Of a stretch of 47,932 nucleotides of DNA, positions 23,939 through 32,057 are shown one piece after another. The DNA is from Streptomyces sp. CNH099 (GTDB taxonomy: Bacteria; Actinomycetota; Actinomycetes; Streptomycetales; Streptomycetaceae). The DNA lies in NCBI GenBank assembly GCA_000514715.1, contig AZWL01000032.1, positions 1-47,932 on the forward strand, in the 5' to 3' direction. Numbering within the stretch: position 1 is the stretch's first letter; the number at the start of each line of letters is the position of its first letter. A program made the translations under genes and the position numbers. The notes beneath the pieces were generated by a model that did no database searches, was not told where the DNA came from, and saw nothing but the letters and a program-made list of their open reading frames with translations.

Positions 23939-25240
23939 ATGACTACGACGACACACACCACAGACACGACTCCGGCGGCCGACGCCGTCCGGGCCGCGTC
24001 CGAACTCTCGGCGGTCGCCGGGGTGTTCGAACCCGTGGGCAACAACGGCTTCCTGCGCGTCGGCGGCCTGCAGCCGGGCGACGACGACGTCCAGGTGCCC
24101 GCGAACCTCGTACGCCGCTTCGGCCTCCGCAAGGGCGACCTCGTGGCGGGCGGCGTGCTGCCGGCCCGCGGCGCTGACGCCAAGCGCGACGACGCCTCCG
24201 CCCCCGGCGCCGGGTCCGCTTCCGGTACCCGCTCTGACACCGGCTCCGGCACCCGCACCGGCAACGGCAGGCGCCGCGACCGCGCCGCCGCCGACCGGCG
24301 GTCGAAGGCCCCCGCCCTCGCCCGCGTCGACCGCGTCGCCGGCCTCGACCCCGAGGCGGCCGCCCGCCGCCCCCGCTTCGCCGACCTCGTCCCCCTCCAC
24401 CCCACCGAGCGGCTCCGCCTGGAGACCCCGGCCGGCCGGCTCACCAACCGCGTGGTCGACCTCCTCGCCCCCGTCGGCAAGGGCCAGCGCGGCCTGATCG
24501 TCGCCCCGCCCAAGACCGGCAAGACGATCCTGCTGCAGCACCTCGCCGACGCCATCGCCGCCAACCACCCCGAGTGCCACCTCATGGTCGTGCTCCTGGA
24601 CGAACGCCCCGAGGAGGTCACCGACATGCGGCGTTCCGTCCGCGCCGAGGTGGTCTCCTCCACCTTCGACCGCCCCGCCCACGAGCACGTCGCCGTCGCC
24701 GAGATGGCCGTGGCGCGCGCCAAGCGGATGGTCGAGGCCGGGCAGGACGTCGTGATCCTGCTGGACTCGCTGACCCGGCTGTGCCGGGCCGCGAACAACA
24801 GCGCCGGTGCCGGCGGCCGCACCCTCAGCGGCGGCGTGGACGCCTCCGCGCTGCTGATCCCCAAGAAGCTCTTCGGCGCCGCCCGCAACATCGAGGGCGG
24901 CGGCTCCCTGACGATCCTCGCCTCCGCGCTGGTCGAGACCGGCTCCCGCGCCGACGACTACTACTTCGAGGAGCTGAAGAGCACCGGCAACATGGAGCTG
25001 CGGCTGAGCCGCACGCTCGCCGAGCGGCGCATCTTCCCCGCCGTCGACGTGCACGCCTCCGGCACCCGCCGCGAGGAGCTGCTCGCCGCCCCCGGCGAGG
25101 TCGCCCTGCTGCACCGGCTCCGCCGGGTGCTGGGCGACCGCGACACCGTGCAGAGCATGGAGCTGCTGCTGGAGCGGATGAAGGAGAGCGGCGGCAACGC
25201 GGAGTTCCTGCTGCGCCTGGGGCGTACGACACCGGCGTGA
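23939..25240 (+). CDS. rho: Transcription termination factor Rho, short paralog
   Basis: 433-residue ring ATPase of the Rho family. Walker A APPKTGKT is at about 189-196 and Walker B VVILLDSLTRL follows. The Q-loop and R-loop blocks are conserved (LSGGVDASALLIPKKLFGAA, NIEGGGSLTILASALVETGS), as is ERRIFPAVD. The N-terminal helical domain and the long Arg-rich insert of the main actinobacterial Rho are absent; the RNA-binding cold-shock-like domain starts at about residue 24. There the primary-site aromatics appear replaced: NNGFLR for the usual NYGFLR, and DVQV for DVYV. A charged Ser/Thr/Gly linker (about 85-125) joins the ATPase part. It lies beside the Hsp100 gene rather than in the usual rpmE-prfA neighbourhood. 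Confidence 0.9.
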   Translation: MTTTTHTTDTTPAADAVRAASELSAVAGVFEPVGNNGFLRVGGLQPGDDDVQVPANLVRRFGLRKGDLVAGGVLPARGADAKRDDASAPGAGSASGTRSDTGSGTRTGNGRRRDRAAADRRSKAPALARVDRVAGLDPEAAARRPRFADLVPLHPTERLRLETPAGRLTNRVVDLLAPVGKGQRGLIVAPPKTGKTILLQHLADAIAANHPECHLMVVLLDERPEEVTDMRRSVRAEVVSSTFDRPAHEHVAVAEMAVARAKRMVEAGQDVVILLDSLTRLCRAANNSAGAGGRTLSGGVDASALLIPKKLFGAARNIEGGGSLTILASALVETGSRADDYYFEELKSTGNMELRLSRTLAERRIFPAVDVHASGTRREELLAAPGEVALLHRLRRVLGDRDTVQSMELLLERMKESGGNAEFLLRLGRTTPA

Positions 25241-25277
25241 CGGGGACGTGCGCGCGGGCGTACGGAGCCGGGGCCCC

Positions 25278-27869
25278 TCACGCCGCGTCCGGCAGCGCCG
25301 CCGGCGCGCCCTCCGACACCTGCGAGCCCTCCGGCCGTACGAGCGTGCACACCAGCTCGCCGCTGTCCGCGTCCACATCCGCCAGCACCGTGTCCCCGGG
25401 CCGCACCGACCCGTCCAGCAGCAGGTTCGCGATCCGGTTGTCCAGCTCCCGCTGCAGCGTGCGCCGCAGCGGCCGGGCGCCGAACTCCGGCTGGTGCCCC
25501 AGCGCGACGAGCCGCTTCTTCGCCGCCTCCGTCACCTCCAGGTCCACCTCCTGCGCGCGCAGCCGCCGCCGGCTGCGGTCCAGCAGCAGGTCCACCACCG
25601 AGGAGAGGTCCTCCCCGGTCAGCCCGTGGAAGATGATGACCTCGTCGATGCGGTTGAGGAACTCCGGCAGGAAGCGGGCGCGCAGGTCCTCCATCAGGTC
25701 GCTGCGGATCTCGTCAACGCGCCCCTCATGCGCGAGGATCCGCTGGGCGCCGATGTTCGACGTCATAATGACGACGGTGTTGCGGAAGTCGACCGTCCGC
25801 CCCTGCGCGTCCGTCAGCCGCCCGTCCTCCAGCACCTGCAGCAGCGCCGAGAAGACGTCCGGGTGCGCCTTCTCGATCTCGTCGAAGAGCAGCACGCTGT
25901 ACGGGCGCCTGCGCACCTTCTCCGTGAGCTGCCCGGCCTCCTCGTAGCCGACGTAGCCGGGCGGGGCGCCGAGCAGCCGCGAGACCGTGTGCCTCTCCTG
26001 GAACTCGCTCATGTCGAAGCGGACCATCCGGTCCTCGTCCCCGAACAGCAGGTCCGCCAGCGCCTTCGCCAGCTCCGTCTTGCCCACGCCGGTGGGGCCG
26101 AGGAAGAGGAACGAGCCCGTCGGCCGGTCCGGGTCGCTCATGCCGGCGCGCCCGCGGCGCACCGCCTCGGCGACCGCCACCACCGCCTCGTCCTGCCCGA
26201 CGATCCGGTCGTGCAGCGCGTCCTCCAGCTTCAGCAGCTTGTCCTTCTCGCTCTCCGTCAGCTGCGCGACGGGGATGCCGGTCCTGCGGGACAGCACCCC
26301 GGCGATGTCGTCCGCGGTCACCTCCATGACGCCCTCGCGCCGCTCCTCGACGCCCGCCAACTCGGCCTCCGTCTCGGCGATCCGCTCCTTCAGCTGCGAC
26401 GCCTTCTCGTACTTCTCCGCCGCGACCGCCTCGTCCTTCTCGCGGCGCAGCTTCGCCAGCCGGTCCTCGCGGTCGACCACCTCAGTACTGCGGTTCATCG
26501 AGCGCAGCCGTACGCGCGCGCCCGTCTGGTCCACGAGGTCGATGGCCTTGTCGGGCAGGAAGCGGTCGGAGACGTAGCGGTCGGACAGCTCGGCGGCGGC
26601 GGCCAGCGCCTCGTCGGCGAAGCGGACCTGGTGGTGGGCCTCGTACGAGTCCCGCAGCCCTTCGAGGATCTGCACCGTCTCCGCGACGGTCGGCTCCGGC
26701 ACCAGCACCGGCTGGAAGCGGCGCTCCAGCGCGGCGTCCTTCTCCACGTGCCTGCGGTACTCGCCGATCGTCGTCGCGCCGACGACGTGCAGCTCGCCGC
26801 GGGCGAGCGCGGGCTTGAGCATGTTGCCGGCGTCCATGGCGCCCTCGCCGCCGGAGCCGGCGCCGACGACGGTGTGCAGCTCGTCGATGAACAGGATCGT
26901 GCTGTGCTCGGCCCCCTTCACCTCCTCGATGACCTTCTTCAGCCGCTCCTCGAACTCGCCGCGGTACTTCGAGCCCGCGACCAGCCCGGCGAGGTCGAGG
27001 GCCACGACCCGCTTCCCGGCGAGCGTCTGCGGCACGTCGCCGGCCTCGATGCGCTGCGCCAGGCCCTCGACGATGGCCGTCTTGCCGACGCCGGGCTCGC
27101 CGATGAGCACGGGGTTGTTCTTGGTGCGGCGGGAGAGGATCTCGACGGTCTGCTCGATCTCCTCGGCCCGCCCCACGACCGGGTCGAGCTGCCCGGCGCG
27201 GGCCTCGGCGGTCATGTCGCGGCCGTACTCGTCCAGCGTCGGGGTCTCGCTCTGCGGCTGCTGCCCGGGCTGCCCCTGCACGCCGGGCCGGCCGGGGCCG
27301 GCGGCGGGGCCGGCGGGGGAGCGGGCGGCGGAGGCGGCCGCGGCGTCGGCGGCGCCGCGCAGCCGGCCGGTGTCCGCGCCGTACGCGGCGAGCAGCCGGG
27401 CGGCGCCGGCGTCCGGGTCGTCGAGGAGGGCGCCGAGGATGTGCTCGGGGCCGACGTACGAGGTGCCGGCGGCCTGCGAGCGGGCGACGGCGCCCCGGAG
27501 CACCCGCTTCGCGGCGGGCGTCAGCGCCGGCTCCGCCGACGCGGCGCTCCCCTCCCCCGGCAGCGCCCGGGCGACGGCCTCGGCCAGCTCGTCGGGGTCG
27601 GCGCCGGCGTGGGCGAGGACGGCGCGCGCGGGGTCCACCCGGGTGCAGGCCCAGAGCAGGTGCTCGGTGTCGAGGTCGTCGCTGCCGTCCTCCTGGGCGC
27701 GCTGCTGGGCGCGGCCGATCAGCTCGCGTGCCGACTCGGTGAGGAGGCGGCCGACGGGCACGCGCTGGACGGCGGGCGGTGAGGTGGCGGGGGACGTGCC
27801 GAAGAAGCGGTTGAGCAGGTCGGAGAAGGGGTCGGGGGAGCCGTAGGAGCCGAGGGGGGAGAGGGACAT
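25278..27869 (-). CDS. Hsp100 AAA+ protein with ClpC-like UVR region
   Basis: 863-residue two-ring AAA+ unfoldase. The order is an N-terminal Clp_N pair of repeats (about 35-165), a Gly/Pro/Gln linker, AAA-1 with GEPGVGKT (about 255-262), a UVR-type middle segment (EKYEKASQLKERIAETEAEL, about 475-495), AAA-2 with GPTGVGKT (about 590-597) and LLFDEIEKAHPDVF, and a C-terminal D2-small domain. The UVR region is ClpC-like. Between TSNIGAQ and LPEFLNRID, however, the VGLGF-type loop that docks ClpP is not visible, so it may act as a disaggregase rather than feed a protease. GGAGA six bases before the ATG supports the start. Convergent with the rho paralog. Confidence 0.92.
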   Translation of the reverse strand: MSLSPLGSYGSPDPFSDLLNRFFGTSPATSPPAVQRVPVGRLLTESARELIGRAQQRAQEDGSDDLDTEHLLWACTRVDPARAVLAHAGADPDELAEAVARALPGEGSAASAEPALTPAAKRVLRGAVARSQAAGTSYVGPEHILGALLDDPDAGAARLLAAYGADTGRLRGAADAAAASAARSPAGPAAGPGRPGVQGQPGQQPQSETPTLDEYGRDMTAEARAGQLDPVVGRAEEIEQTVEILSRRTKNNPVLIGEPGVGKTAIVEGLAQRIEAGDVPQTLAGKRVVALDLAGLVAGSKYRGEFEERLKKVIEEVKGAEHSTILFIDELHTVVGAGSGGEGAMDAGNMLKPALARGELHVVGATTIGEYRRHVEKDAALERRFQPVLVPEPTVAETVQILEGLRDSYEAHHQVRFADEALAAAAELSDRYVSDRFLPDKAIDLVDQTGARVRLRSMNRSTEVVDREDRLAKLRREKDEAVAAEKYEKASQLKERIAETEAELAGVEERREGVMEVTADDIAGVLSRRTGIPVAQLTESEKDKLLKLEDALHDRIVGQDEAVVAVAEAVRRGRAGMSDPDRPTGSFLFLGPTGVGKTELAKALADLLFGDEDRMVRFDMSEFQERHTVSRLLGAPPGYVGYEEAGQLTEKVRRRPYSVLLFDEIEKAHPDVFSALLQVLEDGRLTDAQGRTVDFRNTVVIMTSNIGAQRILAHEGRVDEIRSDLMEDLRARFLPEFLNRIDEVIIFHGLTGEDLSSVVDLLLDRSRRRLRAQEVDLEVTEAAKKRLVALGHQPEFGARPLRRTLQRELDNRIANLLLDGSVRPGDTVLADVDADSGELVCTLVRPEGSQVSEGAPAALPDAA

Positions 27870-27984
27870 GGTGAGTCTCCGCGGCGGTGGGTGGGGTGGT
27901 GCCCGGGCTTCACCTCACTGAAACAAGAGCCGCGTAAGCGCGCAAACGGTACGGATGGGGTGGCGGGGGGCGGTCGGGGTCGGC

Positions 27985-28683
27985 TCAGGCCCCGGTCCGT
28001 CCGGTCTCCCCGGTCTGCCCGGTCTGCCCGGTCTGCCCGGTTCCGGTCCCGGCCTGCCCGGCCTGCCCGGCCTGCCCAGCCTGCCCGGCCTGCCCGGTCC
28101 GCTCGCCGCCCTCCGCCCGTCGGCGGCGGCGGTGGGCGGCGACGCGCGTGCGGGAGGCGCAGGCCGGGGAGCAGTAGCGGCGGGCGCTGCCCGGGCCGGT
28201 GCCGAGGTAGAGGACGGTGCAGTCGGGTGCGGCGCACTCGCCCCACGCCGGCTGCCCGTACCCGGTGAGGATCCGCGCCAGCGCGAGGGCGCCGGCGGCG
28301 AGGAACCAGTCCGCCCAGCCCGCGTCGTCGCCGCGGTCGACGTGCAGGTGCCAGGGGTGCCCGCCGTGCCGGGAGAGCCGGGGCCGGGCGCCGCACTCCG
28401 CGAACACGTCGTTGAGCGCGGCGGCGGCGCGGTCCGCGTCCGGCTCGGTGAGCACGGCGGTCAGGCGGCGGGCGGCGCCGCGCAGGGCGTCGGCGTCGGC
28501 CTCGGTGAAGGCGCCGGGCGCGAGGTCGGCGGGGGTCTCGCCGTGGGCGGCGAGGAGCCGGGCGAGGTCGGCGCGGGGGACGGCGGGGTCGCGGCGGACG
28601 GCGTTGGCGACGTCGAGGAGGCGCTGGGCGGGGTCGAACCCCTGCGCCGCGGTGCGGGGGGTGGCGCGGGGCGACGGGCTCAT
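27985..28683 (-). CDS. CGNR zinc-finger transcriptional regulator
   Basis: 232 residues. A helical ABATE-like N-terminal region (about 15-145) is followed by a zinc finger with Cys150, Cys155, Cys171 and Cys175 (WGECAAPDC ... RRYCSPACASRTRVAAHRRR). The Arg/His helix after the last Cys is the predicted DNA-binding part. The C-terminal 35 residues are (GQA)n and (GQT)n tripeptide repeats coded by a nonamer repeat. GGAGG six bases before the ATG fixes the start. Divergent from an MFS exporter with a perfect inverted repeat between them, so it is probably its local regulator. Confidence 0.88.
   Translation of the reverse strand: MSPSPRATPRTAAQGFDPAQRLLDVANAVRRDPAVPRADLARLLAAHGETPADLAPGAFTEADADALRGAARRLTAVLTEPDADRAAAALNDVFAECGARPRLSRHGGHPWHLHVDRGDDAGWADWFLAAGALALARILTGYGQPAWGECAAPDCTVLYLGTGPGSARRYCSPACASRTRVAAHRRRRRAEGGERTGQAGQAGQAGQAGQAGTGTGQTGQTGQTGETGRTGA
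28001..28099. repeat. Nonanucleotide tandem repeat inside the CGNR gene
   Basis: GGTCTGCCC (three clean copies) and GGCCTGCCC (five near-perfect copies, one with A for G) run in tandem, keeping the reading frame and encoding the Gly-Gln-Thr/Ala tail of the CGNR regulator. In-frame copy-number change would alter only tail length. Confidence 0.9.
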
Positions 28684-28728
28684 CGCGGGCCTCCTGGGAT
28701 GGGCGGGGGTGGTGGGTCCAGGATAGTG

Positions 28729-28756
28729 GTAACGTCTTGTGTCATTAAGACGTTAC
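28729..28756. promoter_or_regulatory. Perfect inverted repeat operator between the CGNR and MFS genes
   Basis: GTAACGTCTT / AAGACGTTAC are perfect 10-base arms around an 8-base centre. On the minus strand a TATCCT -10-like hexamer lies just downstream towards the CGNR start, so a bound dimer would block the CGNR promoter and affect the divergent exporter. Likely operator of the CGNR protein, by position. Confidence 0.75.
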
Positions 28757-28841
28757 GGACGGGGTGGTGGCGGGGAGCGCGGTACGGGGCGGCGTCGGGG
28801 CTGGCGGCCGAGGTCGCGATCGGGCAGGGGAGGCGGGGCGT

Positions 28842-30104
28842 ATGGGCCGGGGTCTGCGGCGGTACCTGGCCACCGCCACCTGCGCCCGCCTCGCCGACGA
28901 CGGCATGGCCGTCGCCGTCACCCTGCTCGCCCTCCACCGGACGGGCAGCGCCGCACAGGGCGCGGGGGTGCTCGCGGCGTGGATGGCGCCGCACGCGGTC
29001 GCCGCCCCGCTGACCGGCGCGCTGGCCGCGCGGGCGGGGGCGCGGGGGCGGGGCGGGGGTGCGGCGTTCCACGCGGTGGCGCTCGGCGTCTTCGCCGCCG
29101 CGATCGCGGGCGTCGCGCTGACCCTCGGCCGGGTGCCGGTGCCGGTGGTGCTGGTGATCGCCGCGCTGGGCGGCTGCTGCGGCCCGATGGTCACCGGCGG
29201 CCTGTCGAGCGTGCTCGCCGGGCTGGTCTCGAGCACGGAGGCGCGTGCGCGCGCGTACGCGCTGGACGCGGCCACGTACAACGCGGCGGGCATCGCCGCT
29301 CCGGCGGCGGTCACGGCGGCGGCCGGCCTGTGGGGCGCGGGCCCGGCGACGGCGGCGCTGGCCGCCGCGGCGACGGGCGCGGCGGTGCTGGCCACGACGC
29401 TGCGGGTGCCGCAACGCGGCGGCCCGGGGCCGGAGCGTCGGCGGGGGCGGCCGGGTCCCCGCGGCGCCGGGGTCGTTCGTCGGTGGCGCCCGCGGCGGCC
29501 CGCGGTCTGGCCGGAACTCCTCGACGGGCTACAGGTGCTGTGGCGGGTGCCCGCGCTGCGGCGGATCACCGCCGCCACCTCCCTCGCCTTCGTCGGCGTC
29601 GGCGGCCTCGCCCCCGCCGCCGTCCTCCTCGCCGACGCGCGCGGCTACCCCGGGGGCGGCGGCGTGCTGCTCACCGTGCTCGCCGCCGGTGCCCTCGCCG
29701 GGGCGCTCGCGGCGGCGCGGCGGCCGCCGGGGTTCTCCGACGTGCGGCTGGCCGCCGGCTGCCTCGTCGGCACCGGCGGCGCGCTGCTCGGCGCCGCCGC
29801 CGCGGCGCCGTACCCGCTGTGCGTGGCGCTCTTCGCCGCCGCCGGCCTCTGCGACGGCCCGCTGCTCGCCGCCACCCTGCGGATCCGCGCCGACCACGCC
29901 CCGCCCGCGGTGCGCACCCAGGTCTTCACCCTCGGCGCCGGGCTCAAGACCACCGCCGGCGCCGCCGGCGCGGCCCTGACCGCCGCCGCGGCGTCCGCGC
30001 TCGCGCCGTCCCGGCTCCTCGTCGCCGCCGCCGTGCTCCAGCTCGCCGGCGCGGCGCTGCTGCGCGCAGCCCCCCGTCCCGTACGCCCGGAACGGGGGGC
30101 GTGA
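28842..30104 (+). CDS. MFS transporter
   Basis: 420-residue exporter of the major facilitator type with about twelve hydrophobic spans. YLATATCARLADDGMAVAVT at span 1 and a Pro/Arg-rich central loop (about 190-220) divide two halves, and SLAFVGVGGLAPAAVLLADA starts the second. GGGGAGG eight bases before ATG 28842 favours it over the upstream ATG at 28764. Divergent from and probably regulated by the CGNR protein. It ends 14 bases before the convergent lipase gene. Substrate unknown. Confidence 0.86.
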   Translation: MGRGLRRYLATATCARLADDGMAVAVTLLALHRTGSAAQGAGVLAAWMAPHAVAAPLTGALAARAGARGRGGGAAFHAVALGVFAAAIAGVALTLGRVPVPVVLVIAALGGCCGPMVTGGLSSVLAGLVSSTEARARAYALDAATYNAAGIAAPAAVTAAAGLWGAGPATAALAAAATGAAVLATTLRVPQRGGPGPERRRGRPGPRGAGVVRRWRPRRPAVWPELLDGLQVLWRVPALRRITAATSLAFVGVGGLAPAAVLLADARGYPGGGGVLLTVLAAGALAGALAAARRPPGFSDVRLAAGCLVGTGGALLGAAAAAPYPLCVALFAAAGLCDGPLLAATLRIRADHAPPAVRTQVFTLGAGLKTTAGAAGAALTAAAASALAPSRLLVAAAVLQLAGAALLRAAPRPVRPERGA

Positions 30105-30118
30105 GCGACTGGGCGGCC

Positions 30119-31348
30119 TCAGCAGTCGGACGGCGCCGGCTTGCCCGCCAGCCGTCCTTCCAGCCACCCGTACGCCGCCGGGAACGATGCCACCGCGCCG
30201 CCCACGTGCGTCGGCGCGATGTTCGTGGAGAAGTCCACGGTGGCGCCCTTCGCGCACCAGTCGTCGACCATCGTGTCGCCGACCGCGTACGGGATCACGT
30301 CGTCGAGCAGGCTGTGCGAGACGAAGACCGGCACCTCCGGCTTGCGGTCGCCGATGCGCTGCTCCGCGACGACCTCGCGCCACGGCGACTCGTCCATGTA
30401 GTCGGTGATCGGCCGGCCGTCGGAGGTCAGCGTCTTCGTCTGCAGGAAGGGGAAGCGCAGCAGCGCTTCGGCCAGGCACATGTCCGCGGCGTCGGCCATG
30501 GTCTGCCGGCCGCGGTCGTTGAGGTACGGGTCGAGGTCGACGTCGGCGCCCTCGGCGAGCCCGGCGACGGCGAAGCCGAGGAAGGCGGCGTACAGCGAGC
30601 CGTCGAGGTTGCGGCCGACGGCCGCCAGGTCCGCGGGCACGGCGCCGGCGGCGACGCCCTTGACGTCGAGGTCGGGGGCGTAGGAGTGGGCGAGTTCGGC
30701 GGCGGAGGCGGCCGCGCCGCCGCCCTGCGAGTAGCCGTAGACGGCGACGGGGCCGTCGTCGGGGAGGTTCGCTTCGGGGAGGCGCTGCGCGGCGCGTACG
30801 GAGTCGAGGACGGCCTGGCCCTGGACGGCGCGGTTCATGTACGTGTGCAGGCCGGGGGTGCCGAGGCCCTCGTAGTCGGTCATGGCGACGCCGTAGCCGC
30901 GGGCGATGAGGCCCTTGACGAACAGGCCCTCGTACTCGGTGCCGTTGGCGAGCTGGCGCGACGGCGCGCAGGCGTCGCCGAGGCCCTGGGTGCCGGCGGC
31001 GAAGCCGATCACGGGGCGCTCGCCGGGGCCGGACCAGGCGGACCTGGGGGTGATGACGGTGCCGGTGACGGCGACGGGGTCGCCGTGGCCGTTGGTGGAG
31101 CGGTACATGACCCGCTGGACGTTCGCGTCGACCTTGAGGGCCTTGAGCGGGTCGAGGTAGTAGACGGACGGTTCGGAGCGGATGACGTCGCCGTTGCCCG
31201 CGGGGAGGCTTGCGGGCGGCTCGTAGAACGGGGGCCGGTCCTCCGCCGCTGCGGCGGCGGTGAGCGGCAGGGCGAGGGTGGCGGCGAGTGCCGCTGCGGT
31301 GGTGCCGGCGAGCGTGCCGATGGCACGCCGGAGGGTACGGCCATGCAT
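30119..31348 (-). CDS. Secreted lipase family protein (alpha/beta hydrolase)
   Basis: 409 residues with a Sec signal peptide (about 1-35, ALAATLALPLTAAAAAE). The alpha/beta-hydrolase core has the nucleophile elbow GYSQGGGA (Ser in the middle) and an upstream GFAAGTQG oxyanion segment. The acid is likely in SHSLLDDVIPY and the His in APTHVGG, matching secretory lipases. Four Cys are present, including DACAPS and the C-terminal DC, so disulfides are likely. GAGGAG seven bases before the ATG sets the start. The promoter carries a TetR-type palindrome across its -10. Extracellular ester or triglyceride hydrolysis. Confidence 0.9.
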   Translation of the reverse strand: MHGRTLRRAIGTLAGTTAAALAATLALPLTAAAAAEDRPPFYEPPASLPAGNGDVIRSEPSVYYLDPLKALKVDANVQRVMYRSTNGHGDPVAVTGTVITPRSAWSGPGERPVIGFAAGTQGLGDACAPSRQLANGTEYEGLFVKGLIARGYGVAMTDYEGLGTPGLHTYMNRAVQGQAVLDSVRAAQRLPEANLPDDGPVAVYGYSQGGGAAASAAELAHSYAPDLDVKGVAAGAVPADLAAVGRNLDGSLYAAFLGFAVAGLAEGADVDLDPYLNDRGRQTMADAADMCLAEALLRFPFLQTKTLTSDGRPITDYMDESPWREVVAEQRIGDRKPEVPVFVSHSLLDDVIPYAVGDTMVDDWCAKGATVDFSTNIAPTHVGGAVASFPAAYGWLEGRLAGKPAPSDC

Positions 31349-31385
31349 GGGGCAACTCCTCGGTGGGGCGGCTCTGTCAGCGGAA

Positions 31386-31433
31386 GTTACTGACTTGTAA
31401 GTAAAGTAACGGGAGTCTCCGCGGACATGTCAA
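31386..31433 (-). promoter_or_regulatory. Lipase promoter with TetR-type palindromic operator
   Basis: On the minus strand TTGACA (31433-31428) is a perfect -35. About 17-18 bases on lies TTACTT as -10, which overlaps an 18-base palindrome (plus strand TTACTGACTTGTAAGTAA, 31387-31404; 7 of 8 arm positions symmetric). Nested GTTACT/AGTAAC arms extend it. Repression by a TetR-family protein is the likely use. No TetR gene is in the window. Confidence 0.68.
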
Positions 31434-31484
31434 CCCATCGCGCAGGCGCGACCCGGCGGCCCCGCGCCGCCCGCCGCCGTACCC

Positions 31485-31904
31485 TCAGCTGACGTCGAAC
31501 AACGGCCCGGTGATCGTGAGCCCCAGGTCGTCGCCCACGTACGAGATGAGCGCGAACAGCATCAGCGCGGCGCCGGCCAGGCTGATGTCCTTGTTGAACT
31601 GGATCATCTCCATCTGCTTGGACTGCGGGTCCTCCTCCTTCCAGAAGGCGTGCATCAGCACGGCGGTCGGCACCAGGAACACCACCAGCAGCAGCGCCCC
31701 CAGGTCCGCCCACACCCCCAGCAGCACGCTGAGCCCGCCGGCCAGCATCAGCACCCCGCTGCCCGCCGTGGCCGGCTCGGCGGCGGGCACGCCCTTGGCC
31801 GCGGCGTACTGCCCCATCTGTTTGGTCTGCGTCAGATGGCCGACGGCGGAGCTGAGGAAGAGGGGGACGAAGAGGATGCGGCCGATCAGCACCAGAACGT
31901 CCAT
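31485..31904 (-). CDS. DoxX-family membrane protein
   Basis: 139-residue membrane protein with four hydrophobic segments: VLVLIGRILFVPLFLSSAVG, SGVLMLAGGLSVLLGVW, ADLGALLLVVFLVPTAVLMH and ISLAGAALMLFALISYVG. The HLTQTKQMGQYAAAKGVPA segment after span 1 is DoxX-like. Related proteins are linked to redox or thiol stress, but the function is unsettled. GGAGG five bases before ATG 31904. It stands between the lipase and SGNH genes on the same strand, separated from the latter by a terminator-like hairpin. Confidence 0.88.
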   Translation of the reverse strand: MDVLVLIGRILFVPLFLSSAVGHLTQTKQMGQYAAAKGVPAAEPATAGSGVLMLAGGLSVLLGVWADLGALLLVVFLVPTAVLMHAFWKEEDPQSKQMEMIQFNKDISLAGAALMLFALISYVGDDLGLTITGPLFDVS

Positions 31905-32008
31905 CGAAGCCTCCGGAGACGAGGGGTCATGGAGGGCACAACTATTCCTCGGGCGTGGCCGCGTCAAGCGCAGCGGCGCCGCACGGGCCCCCGTATGACG
32001 CACGAAAG

Positions 32009-32036
32009 GGGCGGCCCGCGTCGCCGCGGACCGCCC
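32009..32036 (-). terminator. Terminator after the SGNH hydrolase gene
   Basis: GGGCGGCCCGCG-tcgc-CGCGGACCGCCC, 11 of 12 pairs, begins 21 bases after the SGNH stop on the minus strand. Confidence 0.6.
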
Positions 32037-32057
32037 TCCCCTCGCTTCCCGGGGGCG

